A stretch of DNA of 64,000 bases, taken from Arthrobacter ulcerisalmonis (GTDB taxonomy: Bacteria > Actinomycetota > Actinomycetes > Actinomycetales > Micrococcaceae). Under the pieces are notes generated by a model. It had not been told where the DNA came from, made no database searches, and saw only the letters and a program-made list of their open reading frames with translations. Made by a program: the position numbers and the translations under genes. Of the stretch, positions 24,997 to 35,002 are shown in pieces. The stretch is from the NCBI RefSeq assembly GCF_900609065.1, contig NZ_UXAU01000009.1:310001-374000 (forward strand). Direction: 5' to 3'. The stretch's first letter is position 1. The number at the start of each line of letters is the position of its first letter.

Positions 24997-26379
24997 ATGA
25001 GCGTAGGACAACGCTCGGCAGACAATGCCGCCGGACCCGCAGCCAAGGGATCAGGACTGAAAAAGATCGTCGCCGCCTCGATGGTGGGGACGGTGGTGGA
25101 GTGGTACGAATTCTTCCTCTATGCCACCGCAGCAACCCTGGTGTTTGGGAAGTACTTCTTCCCCTCCACAGGTAACGAGCTGGACGGCATCATCCAGGCG
25201 TTCATCACTTACGCAGTGGGCTTCATCGCCCGCCCACTCGGTGGCATCGTGTTTGGCCAGATCGGCGACAAGCTGGGCCGGAAACCCACTCTGCAGCTGA
25301 CCATCGTGATTGTCGGTGTGGCCACGTTCCTGATGGGCTGCCTGCCCGGCTTCGCGGAAATCGGATACCTGGCGCCTGCCCTGCTGGTGACGCTGCGGTT
25401 CATCCAGGGCTTCGCGTTGGGCGGGGAATGGGGCGGCGCCGTGCTGCTGGTCGCCGAACACAGCCCCAATAATTCGCGTGGCTTCTGGTCCAGCTGGCCG
25501 CAAGCCGCCGTGCCGGTGGGCAACCTGCTGGCCACCCTGGTCTTGTTCGTCATGTCCACCACCCTCAGCCCGGAAGCTTTCCTGGGGTGGGGCTGGCGCG
25601 TAGCGTTCTGGCTCTCCGCGGTGATCGTGTTTGTTGGCTACTACATCCGCACCCACGTCACCGAAGCACCCATCTTCCTCGAAGCCAAAGCGCTGCTGGA
25701 GAAGGAGCAGGCCGTCAGCTATGGCGTGTTCGAGGTGGTGCGCAAGTACCCCAAGGGCATCCTGCAGGCCATGGGACTCCGGTTTGCCGAAAATATCATG
25801 TACTACCTGGTGGTCAGCTTCGCGATCGTCTACCTCAAGAGCGTGCACAAATACGACACGTCGTCGCTCCTGCTGGCGCTGCTCATTGCCCACGTCATCC
25901 ACTTCCTGGTGATCCCGCAGGTGGGGCGCCTGGTGGACACCGTCGGCCGGAAGCCGGTGTACCTCTTCGGCGCCATTACCGGGGCAACGTGGCCGTTCTT
26001 CGCCTTCCCCATGTTCGATACCCGCAACGCCGTGGTGATCGTCGCCGCAGTAACCATAGGCCTGGTCCTGCACGCCTTGATGTACGCTGGCCAGCCGGCC
26101 ATCATGGCCGAACTCTTCCCCACCCGGATGCGGTACTCAGGCGTCTCACTGGGCTCGCAGGTGACCTCCATCTTCGCCGGCTCCCTCGCTCCGCTGCTGG
26201 CAACCCAGTGGCTCAAGGACACCGGGTCCTGGCTGCCCACGGCCATCTATCTGGTGGTGGCCTGCGCCATCACCACGGTGGCGGTGCTCAGCCTCAAGGA
26301 AACCAAGGGCATCGCACTGGAAGACGTGGACAAGGCCGACGCCGTCCGCGAAGGCCTGCTGCCGGCCCGGTCCCACTGA
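24997..26379 (+). CDS. MHS-family (MFS) metabolite:proton symporter
   Basis: 460 aa from ATG 24997, with AAGGAG seven bases upstream. Twelve membrane segments; MHS signatures are GTVVEWYEFFLYATAATLVF, GQIGDKLGRKPTL and FIQGFALGGEWGGAVLLVAE. The family takes up organic acids such as citrate, shikimate, ketoglutarate or betaines with protons. Because the next gene encodes a 3-hydroxybutyrate-type dehydrogenase, a hydroxy- or keto-acid is the likely cargo. It is controlled with that gene by the divergent LysR. Confidence 0.9.
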   Translation: MSVGQRSADNAAGPAAKGSGLKKIVAASMVGTVVEWYEFFLYATAATLVFGKYFFPSTGNELDGIIQAFITYAVGFIARPLGGIVFGQIGDKLGRKPTLQLTIVIVGVATFLMGCLPGFAEIGYLAPALLVTLRFIQGFALGGEWGGAVLLVAEHSPNNSRGFWSSWPQAAVPVGNLLATLVLFVMSTTLSPEAFLGWGWRVAFWLSAVIVFVGYYIRTHVTEAPIFLEAKALLEKEQAVSYGVFEVVRKYPKGILQAMGLRFAENIMYYLVVSFAIVYLKSVHKYDTSSLLLALLIAHVIHFLVIPQVGRLVDTVGRKPVYLFGAITGATWPFFAFPMFDTRNAVVIVAAVTIGLVLHALMYAGQPAIMAELFPTRMRYSGVSLGSQVTSIFAGSLAPLLATQWLKDTGSWLPTAIYLVVACAITTVAVLSLKETKGIALEDVDKADAVREGLLPARSH

Positions 26380-26431
26380 CCGGCCGCAGCCGTATCAGCT
26401 GGCGAAATACGCGATAGGAAGCGGAACTGCA

Positions 26432-27181
26432 ATGGAAAACACTCTAAATGGACGCAAAGCCCTGGTCACCGGCGGTGCCAGTGGGATTGGCGCGGCCTGC
26501 GTGCGCGAATTCGCGGCCAGGGGCGCGAAAGTGGTGGTGGCCGACGTCGACGCCGCCGGAGCTGCGGCGCTCGCCGATGAGGTGGGCGGCACTGCCTGGG
26601 CCGTGGATCTGCTCGACGTCGACGCTCTGGCCACCACCAGCCTGGACTGCGACATCCTGGTGAACAACGCCGGGATCCAGCGCATCAGCCCCATCGAGGA
26701 GTTCGATCCACTGGAGTTCCGGCGCATCCTGGCGCTCATGCTGGAGGCGCCGTTCCTGTTGATCCGGGCAGCGTTGCCGCACATGTACGCCAACGGATTT
26801 GGCCGGATCATCAACCTCTCCTCCGTTCACGGGCTGCGCGCCTCTCCCTTCAAGAGCGCCTATGTTTCGGCCAAGCACGGGCTGGAGGGCCTGAGCAAGG
26901 TCACGGCCCTCGAGGGTGGCGAGCACGGCGTCACGTCCAACTGCATCAATCCCGGGTACGTGCGGACCGCCCTGGTGGAAAAGCAATTGGCGGACCAGGC
27001 GCTCCGGCATGGCATCCCCGAGTCCGAGGTGCTGGCCAAGGTGCTGCTGACCGAGTCTGCCGTGAAGCGACTCGTGGAGCCGGCCGAAGTCGCCTCGCTG
27101 GCCGCCTGGCTAGCCTCCGAGAACGCCGGCATGGTGACCGGGGCCAGCTACACCATGGACGGCGGCTGGTCCGCCCGCTGA
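26432..27181 (+). CDS. SDR oxidoreductase, probable 3-hydroxybutyrate dehydrogenase
   Basis: 249 aa classical short-chain dehydrogenase: cofactor loop TGGASGIG (13-20), NNAG (78-81), catalytic Ser131, Tyr144 and Lys148 (YVSAK). The segment GIQRISPIEEFDPLEFRRIL and the C-terminal MDGGWSAR resemble D-3-hydroxybutyrate dehydrogenases, which make acetoacetate with NAD. Substrate identity is inferred. The last 34 bp overlap the convergent HxlR gene on the other strand. Confidence 0.82.
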   Translation: MENTLNGRKALVTGGASGIGAACVREFAARGAKVVVADVDAAGAAALADEVGGTAWAVDLLDVDALATTSLDCDILVNNAGIQRISPIEEFDPLEFRRILALMLEAPFLLIRAALPHMYANGFGRIINLSSVHGLRASPFKSAYVSAKHGLEGLSKVTALEGGEHGVTSNCINPGYVRTALVEKQLADQALRHGIPESEVLAKVLLTESAVKRLVEPAEVASLAAWLASENAGMVTGASYTMDGGWSAR

Positions 27182-27582
27182 CTTCCAGCACTGGGCTCTG
27201 CGCCGTTGATGATTTCCTCGGCGTGGACGAAGGACCAGTTGACCAGCGGCAGCAACAGCGCGCTGAGTTCTTCACCCCGCTCGGTGAGGCGGTAGTCAAC
27301 GCGGGGCGGGATGACGGCGTGGGCTTTTCGACACACCAGGCCATCCCGTTCGAGTGTCTTGAGGGTCTGGGCGAGCATCTTTTCGCTGATGCCTTCGGCC
27401 CGTCGCCGCAGCTCACTCCACCGCATTTCGCCCTGCGAGAGCGATGCCAGGATGAGCACACCCCATTTGCTGGTCACGTGGTCCAGCAGTGTGCGGCTGG
27501 GGCAACCTGCCTCGAAGACGCCGTTGGCCAGCTGCGCAGGCAAACTGTTCTGGGCGGTGAGTGATTGCAGAATCGTCTCCAT
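27148..27582 (-). CDS. HxlR-family (DUF24) transcriptional regulator
   Basis: 144 aa from the second ATG (27582), chosen because TAAGAT is exactly six bases upstream; the first ATG at 27588 touches the -10 box. Winged helix of the HxlR type: CPSRTLLDHVTSKWGVLILA, LRRRAEGISEKMLAQTLKTL and VDYRLTERG. Cys24 or a nearby position in CPSR fits the redox-sensing cysteine found in YodB and QorR (family knowledge). It is divergent from an NAD(P)H:quinone-reductase-like gene, the typical target of such regulators. Confidence 0.85.
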   Translation of the reverse strand: METILQSLTAQNSLPAQLANGVFEAGCPSRTLLDHVTSKWGVLILASLSQGEMRWSELRRRAEGISEKMLAQTLKTLERDGLVCRKAHAVIPPRVDYRLTERGEELSALLLPLVNWSFVHAEEIINGAEPSAGSQRADQPPSMV

Positions 27583-27588
27583 CTCCAT

Positions 27589-27594
27589 ATCTTA
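27589..27594 (-). promoter_or_regulatory. Leaderless -10 element of the HxlR gene
   Basis: TAAGAT on the minus strand, six bases before ATG 27582. Confidence 0.5.
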
Positions 27595-27604
27595 CTTTTC
27601 GGTC

Positions 27605-27629
27605 AGTACCTTACTTCAAAGTGCGTACT
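27605..27629. promoter_or_regulatory. Candidate HxlR operator
   Basis: A 25-bp imperfect palindrome with AGTAC at one end, GTACT at the other, and an ACTTCAAAGT core. It lies between the divergent HxlR and NmrA-like genes. Confidence 0.45.
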
Positions 27630-27703
27630 CTCTTTGCGGAAGTAAAGCAGAAGGCACCGGGTTATACCTTTCGACAGAGCAGGAAATTCTCGAAAGGACC
27701 ATC

Positions 27704-28564
27704 GTGAGCATCGTCGTAACTGGAGCAACCGGACAACTCGGCCGTCATGTCATCACAGCGTTGTTGGCAGGTGGCGTCCCCGCAGCAGAGATCGTGGCTA
27801 CCGGTCGTGCCGTTGAGAAGCTGGCGGAGTTCGCCAGCCAAGGCGTGCAGGTCAAGGCCGTTGACTATTCCGACGCCGACTCCGTGGTGGCTGCAGTAGA
27901 GGGCGCCACCCGCGTGCTGCTGATTTCTGGCAGCGAGGTGGGCCAACGACTAGCTCAGCATCAGACTGTCATTGACGCGGCGAAGGCCGCCGGCGTGGAA
28001 CTCCTGGCGTACACAAGCATCGCCAACGCAGACACCACAGGCATGAAGTTGGCCGGCGAGCACCAGGAAACCGAAGCCCTGCTCCGCGAATCAGGCGTGC
28101 CGTTCGTTTTGCTGCGCAACGGTTGGTACCTGGAAAATTACACCGAACAGCTCCAGGGCACCCTGGCTCAGGGCGGCCTGGCTGGCAGCGCTGGCGACGG
28201 AAAGGTCAGCGCCGCATCACGGGCCGACTACGCCGCAGCCGCCGCCGCAGTCCTTACCGCCGATGATCAGGCAGGCAAAGTCTACGAATTGGGTGGCGAC
28301 GTTGCGTTCAGCCTGCCCGAGCTGGCGGCAGAGATCTCGGCTGCCACGGGTCAGGACATTGCCTACAACGACCTGCCGGCCGCTGACTATGCCGGCCTGC
28401 TCGTCAGCGTCGGCGTTCCCGAAGGGTTTGCTGCCATCCTTGCAGACTCGGATCTGGGAATTGCCCGCGGTGACCTCTTGGTCAGCAGCGGCGACCTGGC
28501 TCGCCTGATTGGCCGCCCCACCACCTCGCTGGCCGAATCGGTGCGCGCGGCAACAGCTGGCTAA
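27704..28564 (+). CDS. NmrA-like NAD(P)H:quinone oxidoreductase
   Basis: 286 aa from GTG 27704 (AAAGGA seven bases upstream). Atypical SDR with the nucleotide loop VTGATGQLGRHV near the N-terminus, the SGSEVGQR segment, and LLRNGWYLENYTEQL, the pattern of QorB/YtfG-type quinone reductases. It probably reduces quinones or electrophiles with NADPH. The divergent HxlR regulator suggests induction by quinone or disulfide stress. A hairpin with a T tract follows the stop. Confidence 0.85.
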   Translation: MSIVVTGATGQLGRHVITALLAGGVPAAEIVATGRAVEKLAEFASQGVQVKAVDYSDADSVVAAVEGATRVLLISGSEVGQRLAQHQTVIDAAKAAGVELLAYTSIANADTTGMKLAGEHQETEALLRESGVPFVLLRNGWYLENYTEQLQGTLAQGGLAGSAGDGKVSAASRADYAAAAAAVLTADDQAGKVYELGGDVAFSLPELAAEISAATGQDIAYNDLPAADYAGLLVSVGVPEGFAAILADSDLGIARGDLLVSSGDLARLIGRPTTSLAESVRAATAG

Positions 28565-28595
28565 TACCCCGTTGGCCTTGGGCTGACTGTTGTTT

Positions 28596-28643
28596 GAGGG
28601 TTGGTATCCGGTCTCTTGAGGAGCCGGGTGCCAACCCTCTTTT
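28596..28643 (+). terminator. Intrinsic terminator after the NmrA-like gene
   Basis: Arms GAGGGTTGG (28596-28604) and CCAACCCTC (28631-28639) with further internal pairing (CCGG/CCGG region), then TTTTC. Confidence 0.7.
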
Positions 28644-28672
28644 CGTGACACCGGTCGCCGCAAACTGGGCTG

Positions 28673-28690
28673 AATCTGATATCCCAGACA
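28673..28690. promoter_or_regulatory. IclR-type operator, copy 1
   Basis: AATCTGATATCCCAGACA shares TCTGN2ATNCCAGACA with the perfect palindrome before hutU. It is about 90 bp upstream of the IclR gene. Confidence 0.45.
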
Positions 28691-28740
28691 AGATTGCCGC
28701 GCGTCCGACTGGCGCGCGCCGCACGCTGTGGCCATCCTTG

Positions 28741-28758
28741 AGTACGGGATACCGGACA
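28741..28758. promoter_or_regulatory. IclR-type operator, copy 2 (weak)
   Basis: AGTACGGGATACCGGACA, a degenerate version of the same motif 22 bp before the IclR start codon; likely autoregulatory if bound. Confidence 0.35.
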
Positions 28759-28780
28759 CGTGTGACGAACAGGCGGGGAA

Positions 28781-29578
28781 ATGACCACCACAGCTACCAA
28801 GGCGCCATCGAAGGTTCCGGCGGCAGAGAATACGCTGCGAATCCTCAAACTCTTGGCTTCCCGGAGAGGTCCCATGGCGGCTTCGCAAATTGCCACGTCC
28901 TTGGGCCTGCCGCGGTCCAGCGTGTATCACCTGTTGGGGGTGATGGAAGCAAACGGGTTCGTCCTGCACCTGCACGAGGAGCAGAGATATGGCCTGGGCA
29001 TCAGCGCCTTTGAACTCAGCTCGGCCTATTCCCGGCAGGAGCCACTGTCCAGACTGGGGCGGCCGCTGCTGGCTGCACTGGTGGACGTGCTCGGCGAAAG
29101 CGCCCACTTGGCCGTCCTCCACGGCCGGGACGTGCTCTACATTGTGGAGGAGCGGGCCAAGAATCGGCCGTCGCTGGTGACCGACGTCGGCGTCCGGCTT
29201 CCCAGCCACCTCACGGCCAGCGGGCGGGCCATTCTGGCGGCGCTGCCCAAATCCCAGGTCCGGGCGCTGTATCCCAACGCCGCGGCGTTCACTGCCCGGC
29301 ACGAGGTGGAGTCGCCGATCATGAAGTACTCAGCGCTGTCATCCCACTTGGACCAGGTCCGCCAGCGCGGCTACGCCACCGAACATGGCGAGGTGACCCC
29401 TGGGTTCGGATCCATCGCTGCCGCCGTCACGGATCATCTGGGCTGGCCCACGGCCGCCGTCGCCGTGACGTTCCTGGAGGAGAAGGTGCCGGCAGGTGAC
29501 TGGGCAAACCTGGCCGCCCGGGTGCAGAAGGCAGCGGACGATCTCTCCCTCCGCATCCACGGCCGCCCCGCCACCTGA
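28781..29578 (+). CDS. IclR-family regulator, probable control of histidine use
   Basis: 265 aa. The N-terminal winged helix (ENTLRILKLLASRRGPMAAS, LGLPRSSVYHLLGVMEANGF) is followed by the IclR effector domain (LPSHLTASGRAILAALP, MKYSALSSHLDQVRQRGYAT). It stands just ahead of hutU and hutH in the same direction. An 18-bp palindrome between it and hutU recurs in weaker form upstream of its own gene, supporting it as hut regulator. The effector may be urocanate or histidine; that is inference. Confidence 0.88.
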   Translation: MTTTATKAPSKVPAAENTLRILKLLASRRGPMAASQIATSLGLPRSSVYHLLGVMEANGFVLHLHEEQRYGLGISAFELSSAYSRQEPLSRLGRPLLAALVDVLGESAHLAVLHGRDVLYIVEERAKNRPSLVTDVGVRLPSHLTASGRAILAALPKSQVRALYPNAAAFTARHEVESPIMKYSALSSHLDQVRQRGYATEHGEVTPGFGSIAAAVTDHLGWPTAAVAVTFLEEKVPAGDWANLAARVQKAADDLSLRIHGRPAT

Positions 29579-29604
29579 CCTGCCCGCCGGGGAGAAGCTG
29601 GCTA

Positions 29605-29622
29605 TGTCTGGCATTCCAGACA
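29605..29622. promoter_or_regulatory. IclR-type operator before hutU
   Basis: Perfect palindrome TGTCTGG-CATT-CCAGACA, 143 bp before the hutU start. Best member of the three-site set. Confidence 0.6.
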
Positions 29623-29764
29623 AGACCCAGCTTGCAGGCCTGTCGAACTGGGTCCGGAGGGGCTTTAGTAGAGGGAGAACCTCTTCCGCACCTGAGCCGC
29701 TGAACAGCAGAGCCGCTGAGCCGTTGCAGGAGCGGAAGCCGCACTGAAGCACAAAGGAGTCATC

Positions 29765-31462
<1,698 letters not shown>

Positions 31463-31499
31463 CCACAGCCCGCCCCGCGGAATCACCGAAGTAGGAATC

Positions 31500-33092
31500 A
31501 TGACCGTCACCACCCCCGCATCCCGCACCGTAGCTCTTGGATCCCAGGGCGTCACGCCCCAGGATGTCATCGCCGTGGCCCGCCACAACGCCACGGTGAT
31601 CATCGCCGAGGAGGCGCTGGCCGCCGTCGCGAGCGTCCGGGCGCACATCGATGGGCTGGCTGCCAGCGACACCCCTGCCTACGGGATTTCCACCGGGTTC
31701 GGGGCGTTGGCCAACCGCCACATCCCCAACGACATGCGCACGCAACTGCAGAAATCGCTGATCCGAAGCCACGCGGCCGGGATGGGGCCGGCCGTGGAGC
31801 GCGAGGTGGTCCGCGGCATCATGTTCCTGCGCGCCAAGACCCTGGCATCGGGCCGCACGGGTGTCCGCCCGGTGGTCCTGCAGACCATGGTTGACGTCTT
31901 GAACGCAGGCATCACCCCGGTGGTCCGCGAATTTGGCTCGCTGGGCTGCTCGGGCGACCTCGCGCCGCTCTCCCACTGCGCGCTGGTCCTGATGGGGGAA
32001 GGCGAGGCGGAGGGGCCCGACGGTGTCCGTTACGGCGGGCGCGGACAGGAACCGGTCGCCGCGCTGCTGGCAGCCCACGGCATCACCCCGGTGGTCCTCG
32101 CCGAAAAGGAAGGCTTGGCCTTGGTCAACGGCACCGAGGGGATGCTGGGGATGCTCCTGATGGCCATCGCCGACATCAGTAAATTGCTGACGACGGCGGA
32201 CATCACCGCGGCGCTCAGTGTCGAGGCGCTTCTGGGTACCGACCAGGTGTTCCGGCCGGAGTTGCACGGCGCTCTCCGGCCGCACCCGGGCCAGGCGGCT
32301 AGCGCGGACAACATTTTCAGGGTGCTGGCTAATTCGCCCATTGTGGCCTCGCATCGGGTGGGGGACTCCAGAGTCCAGGATGCCTACTCGTTGCGCTGCG
32401 CCCCACAGGTGGCCGGCGCGGTGCGGGACACCGTCACGCATGCTGAACTGGTGGCCTCGCGTGAACTTGCTGCCGCCATCGACAATCCCGTGGTGCTCCC
32501 GGATGGCCAAGTGAGCTCCAACGGCAACTTCCACGGTGCGCCGGTGGCGTACGTGCTGGACTACCTGGCAATCGCGGTGGCCGATCTGGGTTCCATGGCC
32601 GAACGCCGCACGGACCGCATGCTCGACCCCGCCCGGTCCCACGGCCTGCCCGCCTTCTTGGCAGCCGATCCCGGTGTGGACTCCGGCCTGATGATCGCCC
32701 AGTACACGCAAGCTGGCCTGGTGTCCGACTCGAAGCGGCTGGCCGTACCTGCCTCGGTGGATTCGATTCCCAGCTCGGCCATGCAGGAGGATCACGTGTC
32801 CATGGGCTGGCATGCTGCCCGGAAACTCCGCAAGGCGGTAGAAAATCTGCGCCGGATCCTTGCGATCGAGCTGGTGACAGCCGCACGTGCCTTGGATATT
32901 CGGACGCAGCTTTCCGGCGGTGAGCTGACGCCGGGTCCTGCTGGGGTCGCCGTCGTGGACGTCCTGCGGGCCGTGGTAGACGGGCCGGGCGCGGACCGTT
33001 TCCTTGCCCCGGAGCTGGAAGCGGCGGACGCCCTGGTGGGTTCCGGGGACGTGGTTTTGGCGGCCGAATCCGCCGTTGGTCCACTGGCCTGA
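31500..33092 (+). CDS. hutH: Histidine ammonia-lyase
   Basis: 530 aa. The MIO cofactor loop reads GSLGCSGDLAPLSH, with Cys150-Ser151-Gly152 in place of the commoner Ala-Ser-Gly; the family pattern allows Cys there. Tyr61 in YGISTGFG is the conserved catalytic Tyr, and SSNGNFHGAP and QEDHVSMGW are also present. It deaminates histidine to urocanate, the substrate of HutU. Imidazolonepropionase and the later enzymes are not encoded nearby. Some length above the 510-aa norm lies at the N-terminus. Confidence 0.96.
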   Translation: MTVTTPASRTVALGSQGVTPQDVIAVARHNATVIIAEEALAAVASVRAHIDGLAASDTPAYGISTGFGALANRHIPNDMRTQLQKSLIRSHAAGMGPAVEREVVRGIMFLRAKTLASGRTGVRPVVLQTMVDVLNAGITPVVREFGSLGCSGDLAPLSHCALVLMGEGEAEGPDGVRYGGRGQEPVAALLAAHGITPVVLAEKEGLALVNGTEGMLGMLLMAIADISKLLTTADITAALSVEALLGTDQVFRPELHGALRPHPGQAASADNIFRVLANSPIVASHRVGDSRVQDAYSLRCAPQVAGAVRDTVTHAELVASRELAAAIDNPVVLPDGQVSSNGNFHGAPVAYVLDYLAIAVADLGSMAERRTDRMLDPARSHGLPAFLAADPGVDSGLMIAQYTQAGLVSDSKRLAVPASVDSIPSSAMQEDHVSMGWHAARKLRKAVENLRRILAIELVTAARALDIRTQLSGGELTPGPAGVAVVDVLRAVVDGPGADRFLAPELEAADALVGSGDVVLAAESAVGPLA

Positions 33093-33218
33093 TCGCGAAG
33101 AAAGTTCAGCACGGGTCGACTGTGGGGTCATAGGGCGGAATATCCGGCGGTCCGGCGCCAGCTGATTCGCGAAGTGTAGTACAACTGAAGGTGTTGTCGA
33201 TGTCACATCAAGGATGCT

Positions 33219-33491
33219 GTGGCGCAGAACGTATACAAAGGGGTAGTAGTTCGTATGAAAGCACGCGGGGCCGTACTGTCGAGGCGCACGGCGCAATCAA
33301 CTGCGGTAGCCAACTGGAAGACGCTTCACGTGGGGGACAGCGTGGAAATCGTCAAGCACGCGCATGTGGTGGCTTCGGGGGAGGTGGCGGAAGTGTCGCA
33401 GAGCGGCAACGTTCTGTGGCTCGTTCCCTCAGGTCCGGCGGAGGAACTGCTTTTCCTGAAGTCCGACGGCGTGCAGGTTCGTCGCGGCTGA
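33219..33491 (+). CDS. Small protein of unknown function, beta-rich
   Basis: 90 aa from GTG 33219 (AAGGA five bases upstream); an internal ATG at 33255 would give 78 aa. No family recognised. The alternating pattern LHVGDSVEIVKHAHVVASGE, VAEVSQSGNVLWLVPSG suggests a small SH3- or KOW-like beta barrel. It is followed by a strong bidirectional terminator. Confidence 0.6.
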   Translation: MAQNVYKGVVVRMKARGAVLSRRTAQSTAVANWKTLHVGDSVEIVKHAHVVASGEVAEVSQSGNVLWLVPSGPAEELLFLKSDGVQVRRG

Positions 33492-33532
33492 AGGCCACCT
33501 AAGCGCTGAGGTGCTCCGGCGCCGAAACACCG

Positions 33533-33570
33533 AAATCCCCGTTCTGCCGTTGGCAGGGCGGGGATTTTCT
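33533..33570. terminator. Bidirectional intrinsic terminator
   Basis: Arms AAATCCCCG (33533-33541) and CGGGGATTT (33559-33567), an inner CTGCC/GGCAG stem, and A/T tracts at both ends. It lies between two convergent small genes and can serve both. Confidence 0.75.
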
Positions 33571-33591
33571 TTGGTGGGGGTGCCAGTGAGG

Positions 33592-33852
33592 CTACGCGGC
33601 GAAGGCTTCGAAGGTCTGGCCGAATGGGACGGACTCGTCCAAGGCGACGGTGTAGCGGCCGGGGTGCAGCCGGGTGACAAGAATGCCACAGCCAGCGTCC
33701 AGGGCGGGACCTTCGATCAGTTCGGCGACTGCTTCTTCCAGACCAGCGTGGACGTCCAGTGCGCTGGAGAATTCCAGGTCAATCGACAGGGCTGGAGCGG
33801 TTGCGGTGGGGGCGGCAACGACGTGCAGTCGGTCCATGGTGGCGGTAGTCAT
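33592..33852 (-). CDS. Small protein of unknown function
   Basis: 86 aa from ATG 33852; an open frame to 33888 exists but its first residues look non-coding. Predicted alpha/beta sequence: MDRLHVVAAPTATAPALSID, LEFSSALDVHAGLEEAVAEL, ILVTRLHPGRYTVALDESVP. No family recognised; no membrane segment or signal. Upstream lies a 16-bp palindrome centred on CTAG. Confidence 0.55.
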   Translation of the reverse strand: MTTATMDRLHVVAAPTATAPALSIDLEFSSALDVHAGLEEAVAELIEGPALDAGCGILVTRLHPGRYTVALDESVPFGQTFEAFAA

Positions 33853-33897
33853 AGTGATGATCTTTCTGGGTTTTCTGCCGAGGGGCAACGTTGATTC

Positions 33898-33913
33898 TAC
33901 CTTCTAGTAGGTA
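33898..33913. promoter_or_regulatory. Palindrome, possible operator
   Basis: TACCTTCTAGTAGGTA, 14 of 16 positions symmetric, located 45 bp upstream of the small minus-strand gene and 164 bp upstream of the FAH gene. Confidence 0.4.
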
Positions 33914-34077
33914 CATATGTCAGATGAATGCCACTCAAGGGGGTGTCACGGGCGCAACTTTCCTCGCTTTGGGGGCAACGAAACGGGAGCCGTTGGTCAC
34001 AATCGGCTGCGTTGGAAACGGCTCGTAGGTCTGGGTCACCATGGAAGCAGAACCACTGGACCGAAGGAGATCCCTCG

Positions 34078-34950
34078 ATGAAAATCATGCGTTTGGGCGC
34101 AATCGGCAGTGAACAGCCTGCCGTCATGGTGCCCGCCGAAGATGGCTCTGAGCAGTACTTCAGCCTGTTGGCACTCACGGCAGATATCGACGGCGCCTTC
34201 CTGGCCTCCAGTGGGGTGGCGGCGGTGCGGGATGCTTTGGCCGCTGGCACGCTGCCCCTGATTGCCGACGCCGGATCGCTTCGCGTGGGATCCCCCGTGG
34301 CCCGCCCCGGGTCGGTGGTGGGAATCGGCTTGAACTACGCCGCGCACGCCGCTGAATCGGGGGCCACGCCGCCGGAGTCTCCCGTGGTGTTCCTCAAGCC
34401 CAGCAACACCGTGGTGGGTCCGTATGATTCCACTCCCATGCCGCCGCACTCCGAAAAGTTTGACTGGGAAGTGGAGCTGGGGATCGTCATCGGCAAGGAA
34501 GCGAGCTACTTGGCTTCCCGTGACGAGGCGCACCAATGCATTGCCGGTTATGTCACGGCCAACGATTTTTCTGAGCGTGAATACCAGTTGTCGGGCGCGG
34601 GTGGGCAGTGGACCAAGGGCAAATCCCAGCCAGGTTCCACTCCGCTGGGGCCCTGGTTGGTCCCGGCGGAGGACGTGGAGGCCGGTTCGCTCCCGCTGCG
34701 GACCTGGGTCAACGGCGAAGTGCGCCAGGACTCGGCCACGTCGGATCTGATCTTCGACGTGGCCACCCTGGTGCACCACCTCAGCCAGTACATGCGGCTC
34801 GAACCCGGTGACGTCATCATTTCCGGCACCCCTGCGGGCGTGGCCGCCAGCGGCCGGTTCCGGTTCCTTCAGCCCGGCGATGTGGTGGAGGCGGAGGTAG
34901 AGGGATTGGGGCGCCAACGCGCAGAGCTGTTCCGCACCGCACCTTCGTGA
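34078..34950 (+). CDS. Fumarylacetoacetate hydrolase family protein
   Basis: 290 aa from ATG 34078 (GAAGGAGA ribosome site). FAH fold motifs: VVGIGLNYAAHAAESG, PVVFLKPSNTVVGP, FDWEVELGIVIGKEA with the metal-binding Glu residues, and GYVTANDFSEREYQL, GDVIISGTPAGV. Relatives cleave or decarboxylate 2-oxo or dioxo acids from aromatic breakdown; the true substrate is unknown. It stands alone between unrelated small genes. Confidence 0.88.
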   Translation: MKIMRLGAIGSEQPAVMVPAEDGSEQYFSLLALTADIDGAFLASSGVAAVRDALAAGTLPLIADAGSLRVGSPVARPGSVVGIGLNYAAHAAESGATPPESPVVFLKPSNTVVGPYDSTPMPPHSEKFDWEVELGIVIGKEASYLASRDEAHQCIAGYVTANDFSEREYQLSGAGGQWTKGKSQPGSTPLGPWLVPAEDVEAGSLPLRTWVNGEVRQDSATSDLIFDVATLVHHLSQYMRLEPGDVIISGTPAGVAASGRFRFLQPGDVVEAEVEGLGRQRAELFRTAPS

Positions 34951-35002
34951 AACGGGCCGGGGCGGCACCGTGGTGGTGCGCCCCAGCCCGTTAGTTGAAC
35001 TT

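Noticed and set aside
24868-25011. 48-residue extension of the LysR protein
   Set aside because: Extends over the divergent permease start; no LysR protein has such a leader.
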